A DNA stretch of 24,069 nt, from assembly GCA_016649785.1 (NCBI GenBank), contig JAENXB010000010.1:1-24069 (forward strand). The letters are read 5' to 3'. The DNA comes from Flavobacteriaceae bacterium. GTDB lineage: Bacteria > Bacteroidota > Bacteroidia > Flavobacteriales > Flavobacteriaceae. This document shows, piece after piece, positions 1 to 7,176 of this stretch; the first letter of the stretch is position 1; each line of letters opens with the position of its first letter. The notes under the pieces are model-generated. The model saw only the letters and a list, made by a program, of their open reading frames with translations. It was not told the DNA's origin and did no database searches. The position numbers were made by a program, and so were the translations under genes.

Positions 1-73
1 ATTTGTTTGTGGTTTATTAAAATTGATTAAATTTGCCACTCGAAAAACGAACAGCATTTTAAAGAATAAAGAG

Positions 74-325
74 ATGAAGCAAGGAATCCATCCGGAAAAT
101 TATAGATTTGTAGCATTTAAAGACATGTCCAACGAGGAAGTCTTTATTACCAAATCTACCGCAAATACAAAAGAAACTATTGAAGTTGAAGGAACTGAAT
201 ATCCATTGGTAAAACTTGAGATTTCCAGAACTTCTCATCCGTTTTACACCGGGAAATCCAAATTATTGGATACAGCGGGTAGAATTGATAAATTCAAAAA
301 CAAATACGCTAAATTCAAGAAGTAA
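74..325 (+). CDS. rpmE: 50S ribosomal protein L31, type B
   Basis: Structural protein of the large ribosomal subunit, 83 residues. The N-terminus MKQGIHPENYRFVAFKDMS and the C-terminal part with SRTSHPFYTGKSK and the lysine-rich tail are typical of type B L31. The CxxC zinc-binding cysteines of type A L31 are absent, so this is the zinc-independent form. The ATG at 74 is chosen because the family starts with MKxGIHP; an in-frame ATG at 23 would add 17 residues not found in the family. A strong terminator follows, so the gene is probably transcribed alone or ends its unit. Identification is secure. Confidence 0.96.
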   Translation: MKQGIHPENYRFVAFKDMSNEEVFITKSTANTKETIEVEGTEYPLVKLEISRTSHPFYTGKSKLLDTAGRIDKFKNKYAKFKK

Positions 326-350
326 TTCTCGATTTAACAGAACAAAAAAA

Positions 351-380
351 GCCTTCAGAAATGAAGGCTTTTTTTGTTTT
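351..380 (+). terminator. Rho-independent terminator of rpmE
   Basis: GCCTTCA (351-357) pairs with TGAAGGC (362-368) across a 4-nt loop. An A-run precedes the stem and a T-run follows it, so the hairpin could also work in the reverse direction. It lies 25 bases after the rpmE stop. Confidence 0.9.
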
Positions 381-568
381 TAGATTGCCCGGTTTTTGGT
401 TTTATTGTGATAAAGATTATTAAAAAGAACCATTGTTCCGGGACTAAATAGTTTTTTTGCATTTCCGAATCCGGTGTTTTTCGGCACTATTTAAATTAAA
501 AATGTCACCTAAAAGCTAAAACCGAATTCAATATTCCTTGTACCTTTAGCTCCTAAAATTTCAGGTCT

Positions 569-1738
569 ATGAATTATATTTTATTTGATGGAGCAGCAAG
601 AAATCAGTTGTTACCATTCACTTTTACCAGGCCCGTTGCCGATATAAGGATTGGAATTCTCAGCATTCGGGAAAAATGGGAGCGAATACTTGAAACCACC
701 ACATCTACCGTGACCGAAGATTATCTCTCCCACAAGTGGCCAATGGTGGAAATGCATGAAAATATAATGATTAACGCTTCTTTTTTGCCTACCCCGGAAT
801 TTTTGAGTCAAATAGAAAATCTAAAACCCAACCAGGCCATATTTTATGAAGAAGATATCGTTGCATTTTTTTCTTTTGAAGATCAGGAAGTTGATTTTAG
901 TGCATTTACCCAACTAGAGTTAGAAGGGGATGCTTTTCAAATTGCACATACCTGGGATATATTTTCCAAAAATGCAGATGCACTTTTAGCTGATTTTGAA
1001 TTATTGACCAAGAACAGAAAAAGCCAGGCTATTCCTGCTTCCAATAATGTAATTGGCCTTGAAAACATCTTTATGGAAGTAGGTGCAAATGTGGAATTTG
1101 CTACGCTAAATGCTTCGGCAGGGCCCATTTATATTGGCGCCGATGCCGAAATAATGGAAGGATGCTTAATTCGGGGACCATTTGCGTTGTGTGAAAATTC
1201 ATCTTTAAAAATGGGAGCCAAAATATACGGGCCAACTACAGTAGGACCTTTTTCCAGCGTTGGCGGGGAAGTCAATAATTCGGTGATATTTGGATATTCC
1301 AATAAAGGCCATGAGGGGTTTTTGGGAAATTCAGTTTTGGGGGAATGGTGTAATCTTGGTGCCGACACCAATAATTCCAACCTTAAAAATAACTATGCCG
1401 AAGTCAGGTTATGGGATTATGAAACTGAAGGTTTTGCGAAAACAGGACTTCAATTTTGTGGATTGATGATGGGCGATCACAGCAAATGTGGAATTAATAC
1501 CATGTTTAACACCGGAACAGTAGTGGGAGTAAGTTCAAATTTATTCGGCACCGGATTTTTGCGCAATTTTATCCCGAGTTTTAGTTGGGGCGGCACAAAT
1601 GGGATGACTACCTATAAAACAGAAAAAGCTTTTGAAGTTGCCGAAATTGCCATGAATCGCAGAAATATTGAATTTTTGGAAGAAGACAGGGCTATTCTTG
1701 AGCACATATTTGAAGAAACCAAGAAATGGCGAAAATAA
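569..1738 (+). CDS. GlmU-like sugar-nucleotide/acetyltransferase family protein
   Basis: 389 residues. The N-terminus, MNYILFDGAARNQLLPFTF followed by TRPVADIRIGIL, matches the Bacteroidetes family annotated as a putative UDP-N-acetylglucosamine diphosphorylase / glucosamine-1-phosphate N-acetyltransferase (TIGR03991). The C-terminal half, roughly residues 170-345, reads as a left-handed beta-helix of hexapeptide repeats (GANVEF, GADAEI, GAKIYG, GPFSSV). It contains GNSVLGEWCNLGADTNNSNL, which resembles the acetyltransferase core of GlmU. A role in making UDP-GlcNAc for peptidoglycan and LPS is inferred from the family; the N-terminal half is divergent and its nucleotidyltransferase activity is not proven by the sequence. 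Start: the ATG gives the family N-terminus. A possible weak -7 box (TACCTTTA, 541-548) lies upstream. Confidence 0.85.
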   Translation: MNYILFDGAARNQLLPFTFTRPVADIRIGILSIREKWERILETTTSTVTEDYLSHKWPMVEMHENIMINASFLPTPEFLSQIENLKPNQAIFYEEDIVAFFSFEDQEVDFSAFTQLELEGDAFQIAHTWDIFSKNADALLADFELLTKNRKSQAIPASNNVIGLENIFMEVGANVEFATLNASAGPIYIGADAEIMEGCLIRGPFALCENSSLKMGAKIYGPTTVGPFSSVGGEVNNSVIFGYSNKGHEGFLGNSVLGEWCNLGADTNNSNLKNNYAEVRLWDYETEGFAKTGLQFCGLMMGDHSKCGINTMFNTGTVVGVSSNLFGTGFLRNFIPSFSWGGTNGMTTYKTEKAFEVAEIAMNRRNIEFLEEDRAILEHIFEETKKWRK

Positions 1739-1785
1739 TTTGAAAATTTGCTGATTTGAAAATGTCTTTCTTTTTTTAAATTAAC

Positions 1786-1813
1786 ACTTCTAACTTCGTA
1801 CTTCTAACTTCGT
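1786..1813. repeat. Perfect 14-bp tandem duplication
   Basis: ACTTCTAACTTCGT occurs twice head to tail (1786-1799 and 1800-1813), followed by a partial third unit (TACTTC). It sits between the GlmU-like gene and the -7 box of mtaB, where the -33 element would be expected. Confidence 0.9.
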
Positions 1814-1831
1814 TACTTCAACAATAGTAAG

Positions 1832-1839
1832 TATCTTTG
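1832..1839 (+). promoter_or_regulatory. Probable -7 promoter box of mtaB
   Basis: TATCTTTG fits the Bacteroidetes -7 consensus TAnnTTTG and is followed by the usual C. It lies 38 bases before the mtaB start codon. No clear TTG -33 element is visible at 19-21 nt spacing. Confidence 0.6.
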
Positions 1840-1877
1840 CAGCCCCAAAAATTTGGTTTTTTAAAATTTATTTGGTT

Positions 1878-3212
1878 ATGAGCATTCCTAAAAAAGTAGC
1901 ATTTTATACACTGGGCTGTAAACTCAATTTTTCTGAAACTTCAACTATCGCCCGTTCCTTTAAGAACGAAGGTTTTATTAGGGTTGATTTTTCGGAAAAA
2001 GCGGATATTTATGTTATAAATACCTGTTCTGTAACCGATAATGCCGATAAGCGTTTTAAAAGCATTGTAAAACAAGCCCAAAAAGTTAATGAGGATGCAT
2101 TTTTAATTGCAATTGGATGCTACGCCCAACTTAAACCTGAAGAACTTGCCGAGGTTGATGGAGTTGATTTGGTTTTGGGTGCCACTGAAAAATTTAAGAT
2201 CACTGATTATTTGAATGATCTCACCAAAAACAACTTTGCCGAAATTCATTCCTGTGAAATTGAGGAAGCCTATTTTTATGTAGGTGCTTATTCTTTTGGC
2301 GACAGGACCAGGGCTTTTCTTAAAGTTCAGGATGGTTGTGATTATAAATGTACGTACTGCACTATTCCACTTGCTCGTGGAGTTTCAAGAAGCGACAAAC
2401 TGGAAAATGTATTGAAGAATGCCGCCGAAATTTCAGCAAAGGGGATCAAGGAAATCGTACTTACGGGCGTAAATATTGGTGATTACGGCAAGGGAGAATT
2501 TGACGATAAAAACCACGAACACACGTTTCTTGATTTAGTAAAAGCTTTGGATGAGGTGGAAGGAGTTGAGCGTTCGCGGATATCTTCCATAGAACCCAAT
2601 TTGCTGAAGAATGAAACCATAGATTTTGTTGCCCAAAGTAAGACTTTCGTGCCTCATTTCCATATTCCGTTGCAAAGCGGCAGCAATGAGATCTTAAAGA
2701 TGATGCGGCGAAGGTATATGAGGGAATTATATGTTGACAGGGTAAATCATATTAAAACAGCAATGCCTGATGCCTGTATTGGGGTAGATGTAATTGTAGG
2801 ATTTCCAGGGGAAACCGATGAGCATTTCTTAGAGTCTTATAATTTTTTGAATGATCTCAATATTTCCTATTTGCACGTATTCACCTACTCTGAGCGGGAA
2901 AATACCGTGGCTGCCGAAATGCAGGGAGTGATTCCCATAAAAGTGAGAAAAAAGCGCAGCAAAATGCTTAGAGGGCTTTCTGCCAAAAAACGACGCGCTT
3001 TTTATGAAAGTCAGTTAGGATCTTTTCATACGGTCTTATTTGAAGGGGAAAATAAAGAAGGCTTTATTCACGGCTTTACAGAAAATTATGTAAAGGTAAA
3101 AACCTCGTGGAATCCGGGGTTGATAAACACCATTCACCAAATTGAATTGGTTAAAATTGACGAAGACGGTCTTGTGAGGTTTAATTATGTAAATCCTGCG
3201 CTAGCCGTTTAA
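1878..3212 (+). CDS. mtaB: tRNA threonylcarbamoyladenosine methylthiotransferase MtaB
   Basis: Radical-SAM methylthiotransferase that turns t6A37 into ms2t6A in tRNAs reading ANN codons; 444 residues, normal for the family. The N-terminal UPF0004 domain carries its three cysteines at about C14 (TLGCKLN), C50 (NTCSVT) and C81 (IGCYAQ). The radical-SAM cluster is CDYKCTYC at 154-161, and a C-terminal TRAM-like part follows. LGCKLN and GDRTRAFLKVQDGCDYKCTY point to MtaB rather than MiaB or RimO. Start: the ATG at 1878 begins with MSIPKKVAFYTLGCK; a TTG two codons upstream is less likely. The stop overlaps that of the next, convergent gene by a few bases (TTAA). Confidence 0.93.
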   Translation: MSIPKKVAFYTLGCKLNFSETSTIARSFKNEGFIRVDFSEKADIYVINTCSVTDNADKRFKSIVKQAQKVNEDAFLIAIGCYAQLKPEELAEVDGVDLVLGATEKFKITDYLNDLTKNNFAEIHSCEIEEAYFYVGAYSFGDRTRAFLKVQDGCDYKCTYCTIPLARGVSRSDKLENVLKNAAEISAKGIKEIVLTGVNIGDYGKGEFDDKNHEHTFLDLVKALDEVEGVERSRISSIEPNLLKNETIDFVAQSKTFVPHFHIPLQSGSNEILKMMRRRYMRELYVDRVNHIKTAMPDACIGVDVIVGFPGETDEHFLESYNFLNDLNISYLHVFTYSERENTVAAEMQGVIPIKVRKKRSKMLRGLSAKKRRAFYESQLGSFHTVLFEGENKEGFIHGFTENYVKVKTSWNPGLINTIHQIELVKIDEDGLVRFNYVNPALAV

Positions 3213-3514
3213 ATGTTTATTCCAACAGGCAGCAAATCTTTATATTTTCTGCGGTTTTTGCGCATAAATCTGGCAATTTCAGGACAGGTGGGTACCACTT
3301 TGTCGCTACCTTCTTTAACATTGTTTAGAAGTGCCTCTAAAAATGTATCCAGATAACCTCCTTCTTTTAGATTTTCTGATATGATCAACTTGGTAAGAAA
3401 AACTTTGCGCTCCTGTTGCGAATATTCCACTATTGTCAGTTCTTCGTTAATAACTGCTTCAAATTGTCTTAAAAACTCGTTATTGATAATAACTATTTCT
3501 CCCTCACTCATCAT
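3209..3514 (-). CDS. YjdJ-type GCN5-related N-acetyltransferase, divergent
   Basis: 101 residues. The order of motifs fits the small GNAT subfamily typified by YjdJ (PF14542): an N-terminal FEAVINEELTIVEY strand pair, a LIISENLKEGGYLDTFLEAL helix in the place of the acetyl-CoA loop, then KVVPTCPEIARFMRKNRRKY, equivalent to the family's 'kVvPlCpfva.y...h.ey' ending. The usual GxG of the acetyl-CoA loop is reduced to GGY, so binding may be weakened. ATGs at 3514 and 3511 both fit. It lies 8 bases downstream of the pirin remnant in the same direction, so the two probably formed an operon. Function is inferred from the fold only; the gene may be decaying with its neighbour. Confidence 0.65.
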   Translation of the reverse strand: MMSEGEIVIINNEFLRQFEAVINEELTIVEYSQQERKVFLTKLIISENLKEGGYLDTFLEALLNNVKEGSDKVVPTCPEIARFMRKNRRKYKDLLPVGINI

Positions 3515-3522
3515 TTTATATT

Positions 3523-3960
3523 TTAATTCATTGGTATTTCAAATAAAAGAATTCTGGAAGATTTCGGGAATTTAAAATTGATTCTTTCCGTTTCCCAAAG
3601 ATCTTGGATTTTTTTGCTTTTAAGTATATGTAGCTGATATTTCATCATCAAAATTTCCAAAATGCAAATAAACATGCTGATGGATCCAAAGCCGTTAGAC
3701 ATTGCAACTGCTTCATAGCCATTGGAATTCAGATGTTTTATGTCTCCCGGTAATGGAAGTGTAATAATTTTCATGTTTTCATGAGGGTGGGGGAAAAATC
3801 CCCTTCCCGGAGTATTTACATCGTAGTTCAGGACTCTGAGAAGCCCGGACTGCATGCTGTTTGTACTAAAACAATTTACATAGCTGATGGAATTATTGGC
3901 ATTTAACCAACCAAAGTTTGCTTTTCCGGGTAAACTGGAGGAATTGAAAACTTTTCCCAT
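3523..3960 (-). pseudogene. Pirin family protein with internal deletion (remnant)
   Basis: 145 codons, against about 235 for bacterial pirins. Residues 1-90 follow the pirin N-terminal cupin: NFGWLNANNSISYVNCF, SGLLRVLNYDVNTPGRGFFP, HPHENMKIITLPLPGDIKHL. They include the first metal-binding His pair (HPH). The protein then jumps from YEAVAMSNG to a stretch ending KSSRILLFEIPMN, which matches the very end of pirin (typically 'a.iLLmEvPM'). The middle is missing, including the HSE motif that supplies the second metal-ligand pair. The reading frame is kept across the gap, so a short protein could still be made, but a pirin-type metal site could not form. Substitutions are also frequent in the remaining half. 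Confidence 0.72.
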
Positions 3961-4016
3961 AATTTTTTAATAGATCTTTTTTGTGAAAGCCAAAAAAATA
4001 ACAGTAATTTTAACGA

Positions 4017-4024
4017 CAAATTTA
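4017..4024 (-). promoter_or_regulatory. Possible -7 box for the pirin/acetyltransferase pair
   Basis: On the minus strand this reads TAAATTTG, matching TAnnTTTG, 57 bases before the pirin start codon. No convincing -33 TTG is visible. The intergenic space is shared with the divergent hydrolase gene. Confidence 0.4.
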
Positions 4025-4063
4025 CAATAAATCTTAAACTTTTCGTGTTATACACTTGTTAAA

Positions 4064-4750
4064 ATGCCGAATACCAAAGAAATAATCCACGTGTATTTTA
4101 TGCCGGGGATGGCTGCAAACCCCTTGATCTTTGAACATATTAAATTGCCTGAAGATCAGTTTGAAATGCATTGGCTGGAATGGATAATTCCTCTTACAAA
4201 CGAATCTTTAAAGGATTATGCCCAGCGCATGAACCGCTACATCAAACATGAAAATATTGTGTTAATTGGCGTGTCTTTTGGTGGGGTGATAGTTCAGGAG
4301 ATGGGCAATTATCTTAACTTAAGGCGATTGATCATCATATCAAGCGTAAAGTGTAGGGAAGAGTTACCCCGAAGGATGCGATATGCCGGGAGTACAGGAT
4401 TTATAAGGCTGATCCCGACAAGTTTACTGGATTATGCCGATTATATGGAAAAGTTTGCGGTAGGCGATTATTTAAAAAAAAGAATTCCTTTATATCGTAA
4501 GTATTTATCGGTAAGAAATACTAAATATATAGATTGGGCCATAAAAAATATGGTGAACTGGGAATGTGATCAACCAATAAAAGATCTGGTACATATCCAC
4601 GGAGACAAGGATGAGATCTTTCCATATAAATACATCAAAGGATGTATTACCGTAAAGGGAGGAACACATCTTATGATTGTCAACCGGTATAAATGGGTTA
4701 ACAAATATTTGCCTGAAATTATCCTGACGGGAAAATTGGCAAAACAATAA
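4064..4750 (+). CDS. Alpha/beta hydrolase
   Basis: 228 residues, cytoplasmic (no signal peptide). The nucleophile elbow is GVSFGG with Ser71; the likely acid is Asp183 in HGDKDEIFP and the likely base is His202 in GGTHLMIV, giving a full triad in the right order. The start VYFMPGMAANPLIF resembles the first strand and oxyanion loop of the fold. The cap region (about 95-165) is small and basic (CREELPRRMRY). Substrate unknown. It is followed 19 bases later by a lytic transglycosylase on the same strand, so the two are probably co-transcribed; any link to cell-wall work is inference from that position only. Confidence 0.82.
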   Translation: MPNTKEIIHVYFMPGMAANPLIFEHIKLPEDQFEMHWLEWIIPLTNESLKDYAQRMNRYIKHENIVLIGVSFGGVIVQEMGNYLNLRRLIIISSVKCREELPRRMRYAGSTGFIRLIPTSLLDYADYMEKFAVGDYLKKRIPLYRKYLSVRNTKYIDWAIKNMVNWECDQPIKDLVHIHGDKDEIFPYKYIKGCITVKGGTHLMIVNRYKWVNKYLPEIILTGKLAKQ

Positions 4751-4769
4751 AATATAAAAAAATTAAGTG

Positions 4770-5711
4770 ATGAAAATTTTAAAAATTCTTTTGATGAGTA
4801 TCGGCTTGATCGCAATTTGTGCACTAAGCATTCAGGCCGTGCAGGAGGGGCCTTCTACGGCTGAAAATGAAGTTGTTTCAAAGGAGAATTCAACAGAAGA
4901 TTATACTATTCACGCCTTAAAAATGCCTGAGAATTTGAATTTAGCAGGGGAACAGGTACCAATCGAAAACCCCGATATTTATGAGCGAATGGACAGGGAA
5001 TTACTGGTGAATACCTATTGGCAATCAAATGCCTTGTTATTGATGAAACGGGCGCACAAATACTTTCCTGTTATTGAACCGATCCTGAAAGAATACGGAA
5101 TTCCGGATGATTTTAAATACCTGGCCGTAATTGAAAGCGGACTAACCCAGGCTGTTTCCCCTGCCGGAGCGATTGGATTTTGGCAGATTATGGAAGGAAC
5201 AGGAAAGGATTATAGACTTGAAATAAATGATAATGTAGATGAGCGTTATCATATTGAAAAATCTACCAGAGTGGCTTGTGAATACCTTATAAAATCCAAA
5301 GAAAATTTTGGTACCTGGACCATGGCAGCGGCTGCGTATAATGCCGGGAATACAGGGGTTTTGCGTCAATTGGAGCGACAGGAAGTTAGCAATTATTACG
5401 ATTTGTTGCTGGGTGAAGAAACCGGCAGGTATGTGTTCAGGATTTTGGCATTAAAGGAGATCATGAAACATCCCCAAAAATACGGGTTTAATTTTGGTGA
5501 AGATCAACTGTATAAAAACATCCCTACCTATACCGTAAAAGTTGATACATCTGTTGAAAATTTCGCGATTTTTGCTCAAAAATATGATATAAACTATAAG
5601 ATCTTAAAATTACATAATCCCTGGTTGAGAGAAGCGAATTTGGCAAATGCAAAGGGGAAAATGTATCATATTGAAATTCCGGAGAAGGGGTATTATCAAA
5701 CTTCAAAATAG
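4770..5711 (+). CDS. Lytic murein transglycosylase (MltD-like, SLT domain)
   Basis: 313 residues, exported: residues 1-23 form a hydrophobic signal sequence (MKILKILLMSIGLIAICALS). The SLT/GH23 domain spans about 95-235. The catalytic Glu122 lies in YLAVIESGLTQAVSPAGAIG, followed by FWQIM, and the AAAYNAG substrate-binding motif is near 187-193. Residues about 253-305 look like one degenerate LysM-type peptidoglycan-binding domain (YTVKVDTSVENFAIFAQKYD). The enzyme cleaves the MurNAc-GlcNAc bond to give 1,6-anhydro-muropeptides. E. coli MltD is longer and has two LysM domains. The ATG at 4770 is preferred to a GTG one codon earlier. Confidence 0.9.
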   Translation: MKILKILLMSIGLIAICALSIQAVQEGPSTAENEVVSKENSTEDYTIHALKMPENLNLAGEQVPIENPDIYERMDRELLVNTYWQSNALLLMKRAHKYFPVIEPILKEYGIPDDFKYLAVIESGLTQAVSPAGAIGFWQIMEGTGKDYRLEINDNVDERYHIEKSTRVACEYLIKSKENFGTWTMAAAAYNAGNTGVLRQLERQEVSNYYDLLLGEETGRYVFRILALKEIMKHPQKYGFNFGEDQLYKNIPTYTVKVDTSVENFAIFAQKYDINYKILKLHNPWLREANLANAKGKMYHIEIPEKGYYQTSK

Positions 5712-5790
5712 ATTCAAAATTTGTTCTGAATTATTTTTCAGGGTTTTTGGAATTCCTATTGAATGAATCTAAGGAAGATTTTATAATATT

Positions 5791-5847
5791 ATTCGTGCAT
5801 TCGTGGCCCAAAAACGTAATCTAAGTATTAGCCACGAATGCACGAAT
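5791..5847. repeat. 17-bp perfect inverted repeat, unit 1
   Basis: ATTCGTGCATTCGTGGC (5791-5807) is the exact reverse complement of GCCACGAATGCACGAAT (5831-5847), with a 23-nt loop. A third, direct copy stands at 5915-5931. The hairpin is long and stable for this AT-rich DNA. Confidence 0.92.
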
Positions 5848-6068
5848 ATTTTTTCTCTCTATTCTATTCTCTTTATTCTTTTGTCTTGAATCTTGCATCT
5901 TGTTTCTATGTATAGCCACGAATGCACGAATGTTGGAACATTATTTAAGGGAGGTTTTTGATTTTAAAAGCATCTGAAAAATCAAAATTTCTTGTTCGGA
6001 TTATTATTTTTTTTTTTTGGTTTTTGGAATTCCTATTGAATGAATCATAGGAAGATTATTATAATATT

Positions 6069-6126
6069 ATTCATGCATTCGTGGCCAAAAAACGTACATC
6101 TGAGTTTTAGCCACGAATGCACGAAT
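6069..6126. repeat. 17-bp inverted repeat, unit 2
   Basis: Same element as in unit 1: left arm 6069-6085 with one change (ATTCATG instead of ATTCGTG) and an exact right arm at 6110-6126. The third 17-mer of this unit (6194-6232) is split by an insertion. Confidence 0.9.
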
Positions 6127-6201
6127 ATTTTTTTTCTCTATTCTATTCTCTTTATTCTTTATTCTTTTGTCTTGAATCTTGTTTCTATGTGTAGCCACGA
6201 A

Positions 6202-6223
6202 CCTGTCTTTTCCGGTAGGCAGG
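6202..6223. repeat. 22-bp palindromic insertion inside a 17-mer
   Basis: The 17-mer that is intact at 5915-5931 is here split into GCCACGAA (6194-6201) and TGCACGAAT (6224-6232). The 22 inserted bases start CCTGTC and end GGCAGG, which pair with one G-T mismatch, and contain CCGG. No bases of the host repeat are lost and no target duplication is evident. Confidence 0.8.
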
Positions 6224-6330
6224 TGCACGAATTTTGGAACATTATTTAAGGAAGGTTTCTTATTCTAAAAGTATCAAAATATCAAAGGTCCTAGTTCTGA
6301 AATTATTTTTTCTGATTTTTAGGGATTCCC

Positions 6331-7038
6331 TTAATTTAAGGCAGCAGTTTGCCGGCCAGCATAATTGTTTTCCTCACCTAATAGCTGGTTGGCGATCCCG
6401 TCGTAAATGGAATTGTAGTTTAGATCAAAGGATTCTTCGAAACTTTTTCCGAAAGAATGTGTGACACCGCGCCTAATATCCAGGATCTTTTTATTTCCGT
6501 CAATTAAAAACGTTGTGGGAAGGCCCAGAGAGTGCTTAAGCTGACTTATAACGTAAGAGCCGTTATTTTGCATTTCGTCCACATACAGGATCTTAATGTT
6601 CTCATTGTAGGCTTTTGCCATCTGCCTGGTGGTTCTCTTATCGTCCCAAAATAAAATCACAAAGTCAATTTTATCGTGATATTTGCTTGCCAATTGATTT
6701 AGGGCCGGAATTTCACCTTCAGAGGCGACGCACCAGGAGGAATAAGTGATCAGATACACCGGTTTTTTGAAGTCGTAAAAGGTGATTTCTTTGCTGTTTA
6801 ACTGATTAAATTTAAAGTTATCCATATAACTTTCGTTTAATTCAAATTTCACCAAAGAATCAAATAATTCCCTTCCCAGATTGTAATCCCTGAGGGCATA
6901 AGCTTTTTTTGCTTTTTTTTCATAATTAGGCAAATGCTGGGAAAGAACTTCAGAAAAGAAAATCTTTTTTTCTTCCTGTTGTCCAAAGGAGGGTTGAGTG
7001 AAATATAAGATTAAAAACAGCAGTAAAAATCTCACCAT
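6331..7038 (-). CDS. Exported thioredoxin-fold (TlpA/redoxin-like) protein
   Basis: 235 residues. A signal peptide is clear (MVRFLLLFLILYFTQPSFGQ, cleavage near residue 19-20), so it acts in the periplasm. Residues about 75-185 have a thioredoxin fold: strand VYLITYSS, active-site region WCVAS at 102-106, and the cis-proline loop LGLPTTFLIDG with Pro174. The usual WCxxC is WCxxS, so only the first cysteine remains. This suits a monothiol or non-redox role rather than disulfide exchange by the classic dithiol mechanism. Residues 21-75 are charged and helical, without a recognised domain. It ends at the repeat region. Confidence 0.78.
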   Translation of the reverse strand: MVRFLLLFLILYFTQPSFGQQEEKKIFFSEVLSQHLPNYEKKAKKAYALRDYNLGRELFDSLVKFELNESYMDNFKFNQLNSKEITFYDFKKPVYLITYSSWCVASEGEIPALNQLASKYHDKIDFVILFWDDKRTTRQMAKAYNENIKILYVDEMQNNGSYVISQLKHSLGLPTTFLIDGNKKILDIRRGVTHSFGKSFEESFDLNYNSIYDGIANQLLGEENNYAGRQTAALN

Positions 7039-7063
7039 TTATTGTATTTACAATATGTTAATA

Positions 7064-7071
7064 CAAAGTTA
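7064..7071 (-). promoter_or_regulatory. Possible -7 box for the thioredoxin-fold gene
   Basis: Reads TAACTTTG on the minus strand (TAnnTTTG), 26 bases before the ATG. No clear -33 partner. Confidence 0.45.
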
Positions 7072-7176
7072 GGTAAGCTTGAGAATATGCCGAAAAATAA
7101 TCGTTAAAGGGACAAAATATTAGTCAAAAGGTTCACCAAAATTTAAAAAAATCTTAAAAATTTAATTCTGATGAAA

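Larger units (their letters stand above)
5720..6330. repeat. Two-copy ~280-bp tandem repeat region (gene-free)
   Basis: Unit 1 (about 5720-5990) and unit 2 (about 5991-6290) share the same order of blocks: TTGTTCTGAA-like start, TTTTTGGAATTCCTATTGAA, TAATATTATTC, an inverted pair of the 17-mer GCCACGAATGCACGAAT, a TTCTATTCTCTTTATTC tract, TCTTGAATCTTG, a third 17-mer, then TGGAACATTATTTAAGG. A third partial start follows at about 6291-6330. The copies differ by small indels in the TTTATTC and ATCTTG tracts and by a 12-T run at 6007-6018. Open frames inside are chance products of the repeat. The region separates the transglycosylase gene from a convergent gene. Confidence 0.9.

Noticed and set aside
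5791..6232. CRISPR array from the recurring 17-mer
   Set aside because: The copies are in both orientations with unequal spacing and belong to a larger duplicated unit; no direct-repeat/spacer periodicity.
6040..6464. Two overlapping open frames of about 70 codons on the plus strand
   Set aside because: They run through the repeat units and the antisense of the thioredoxin-fold gene; composition is low-complexity and nothing resembles a protein family.
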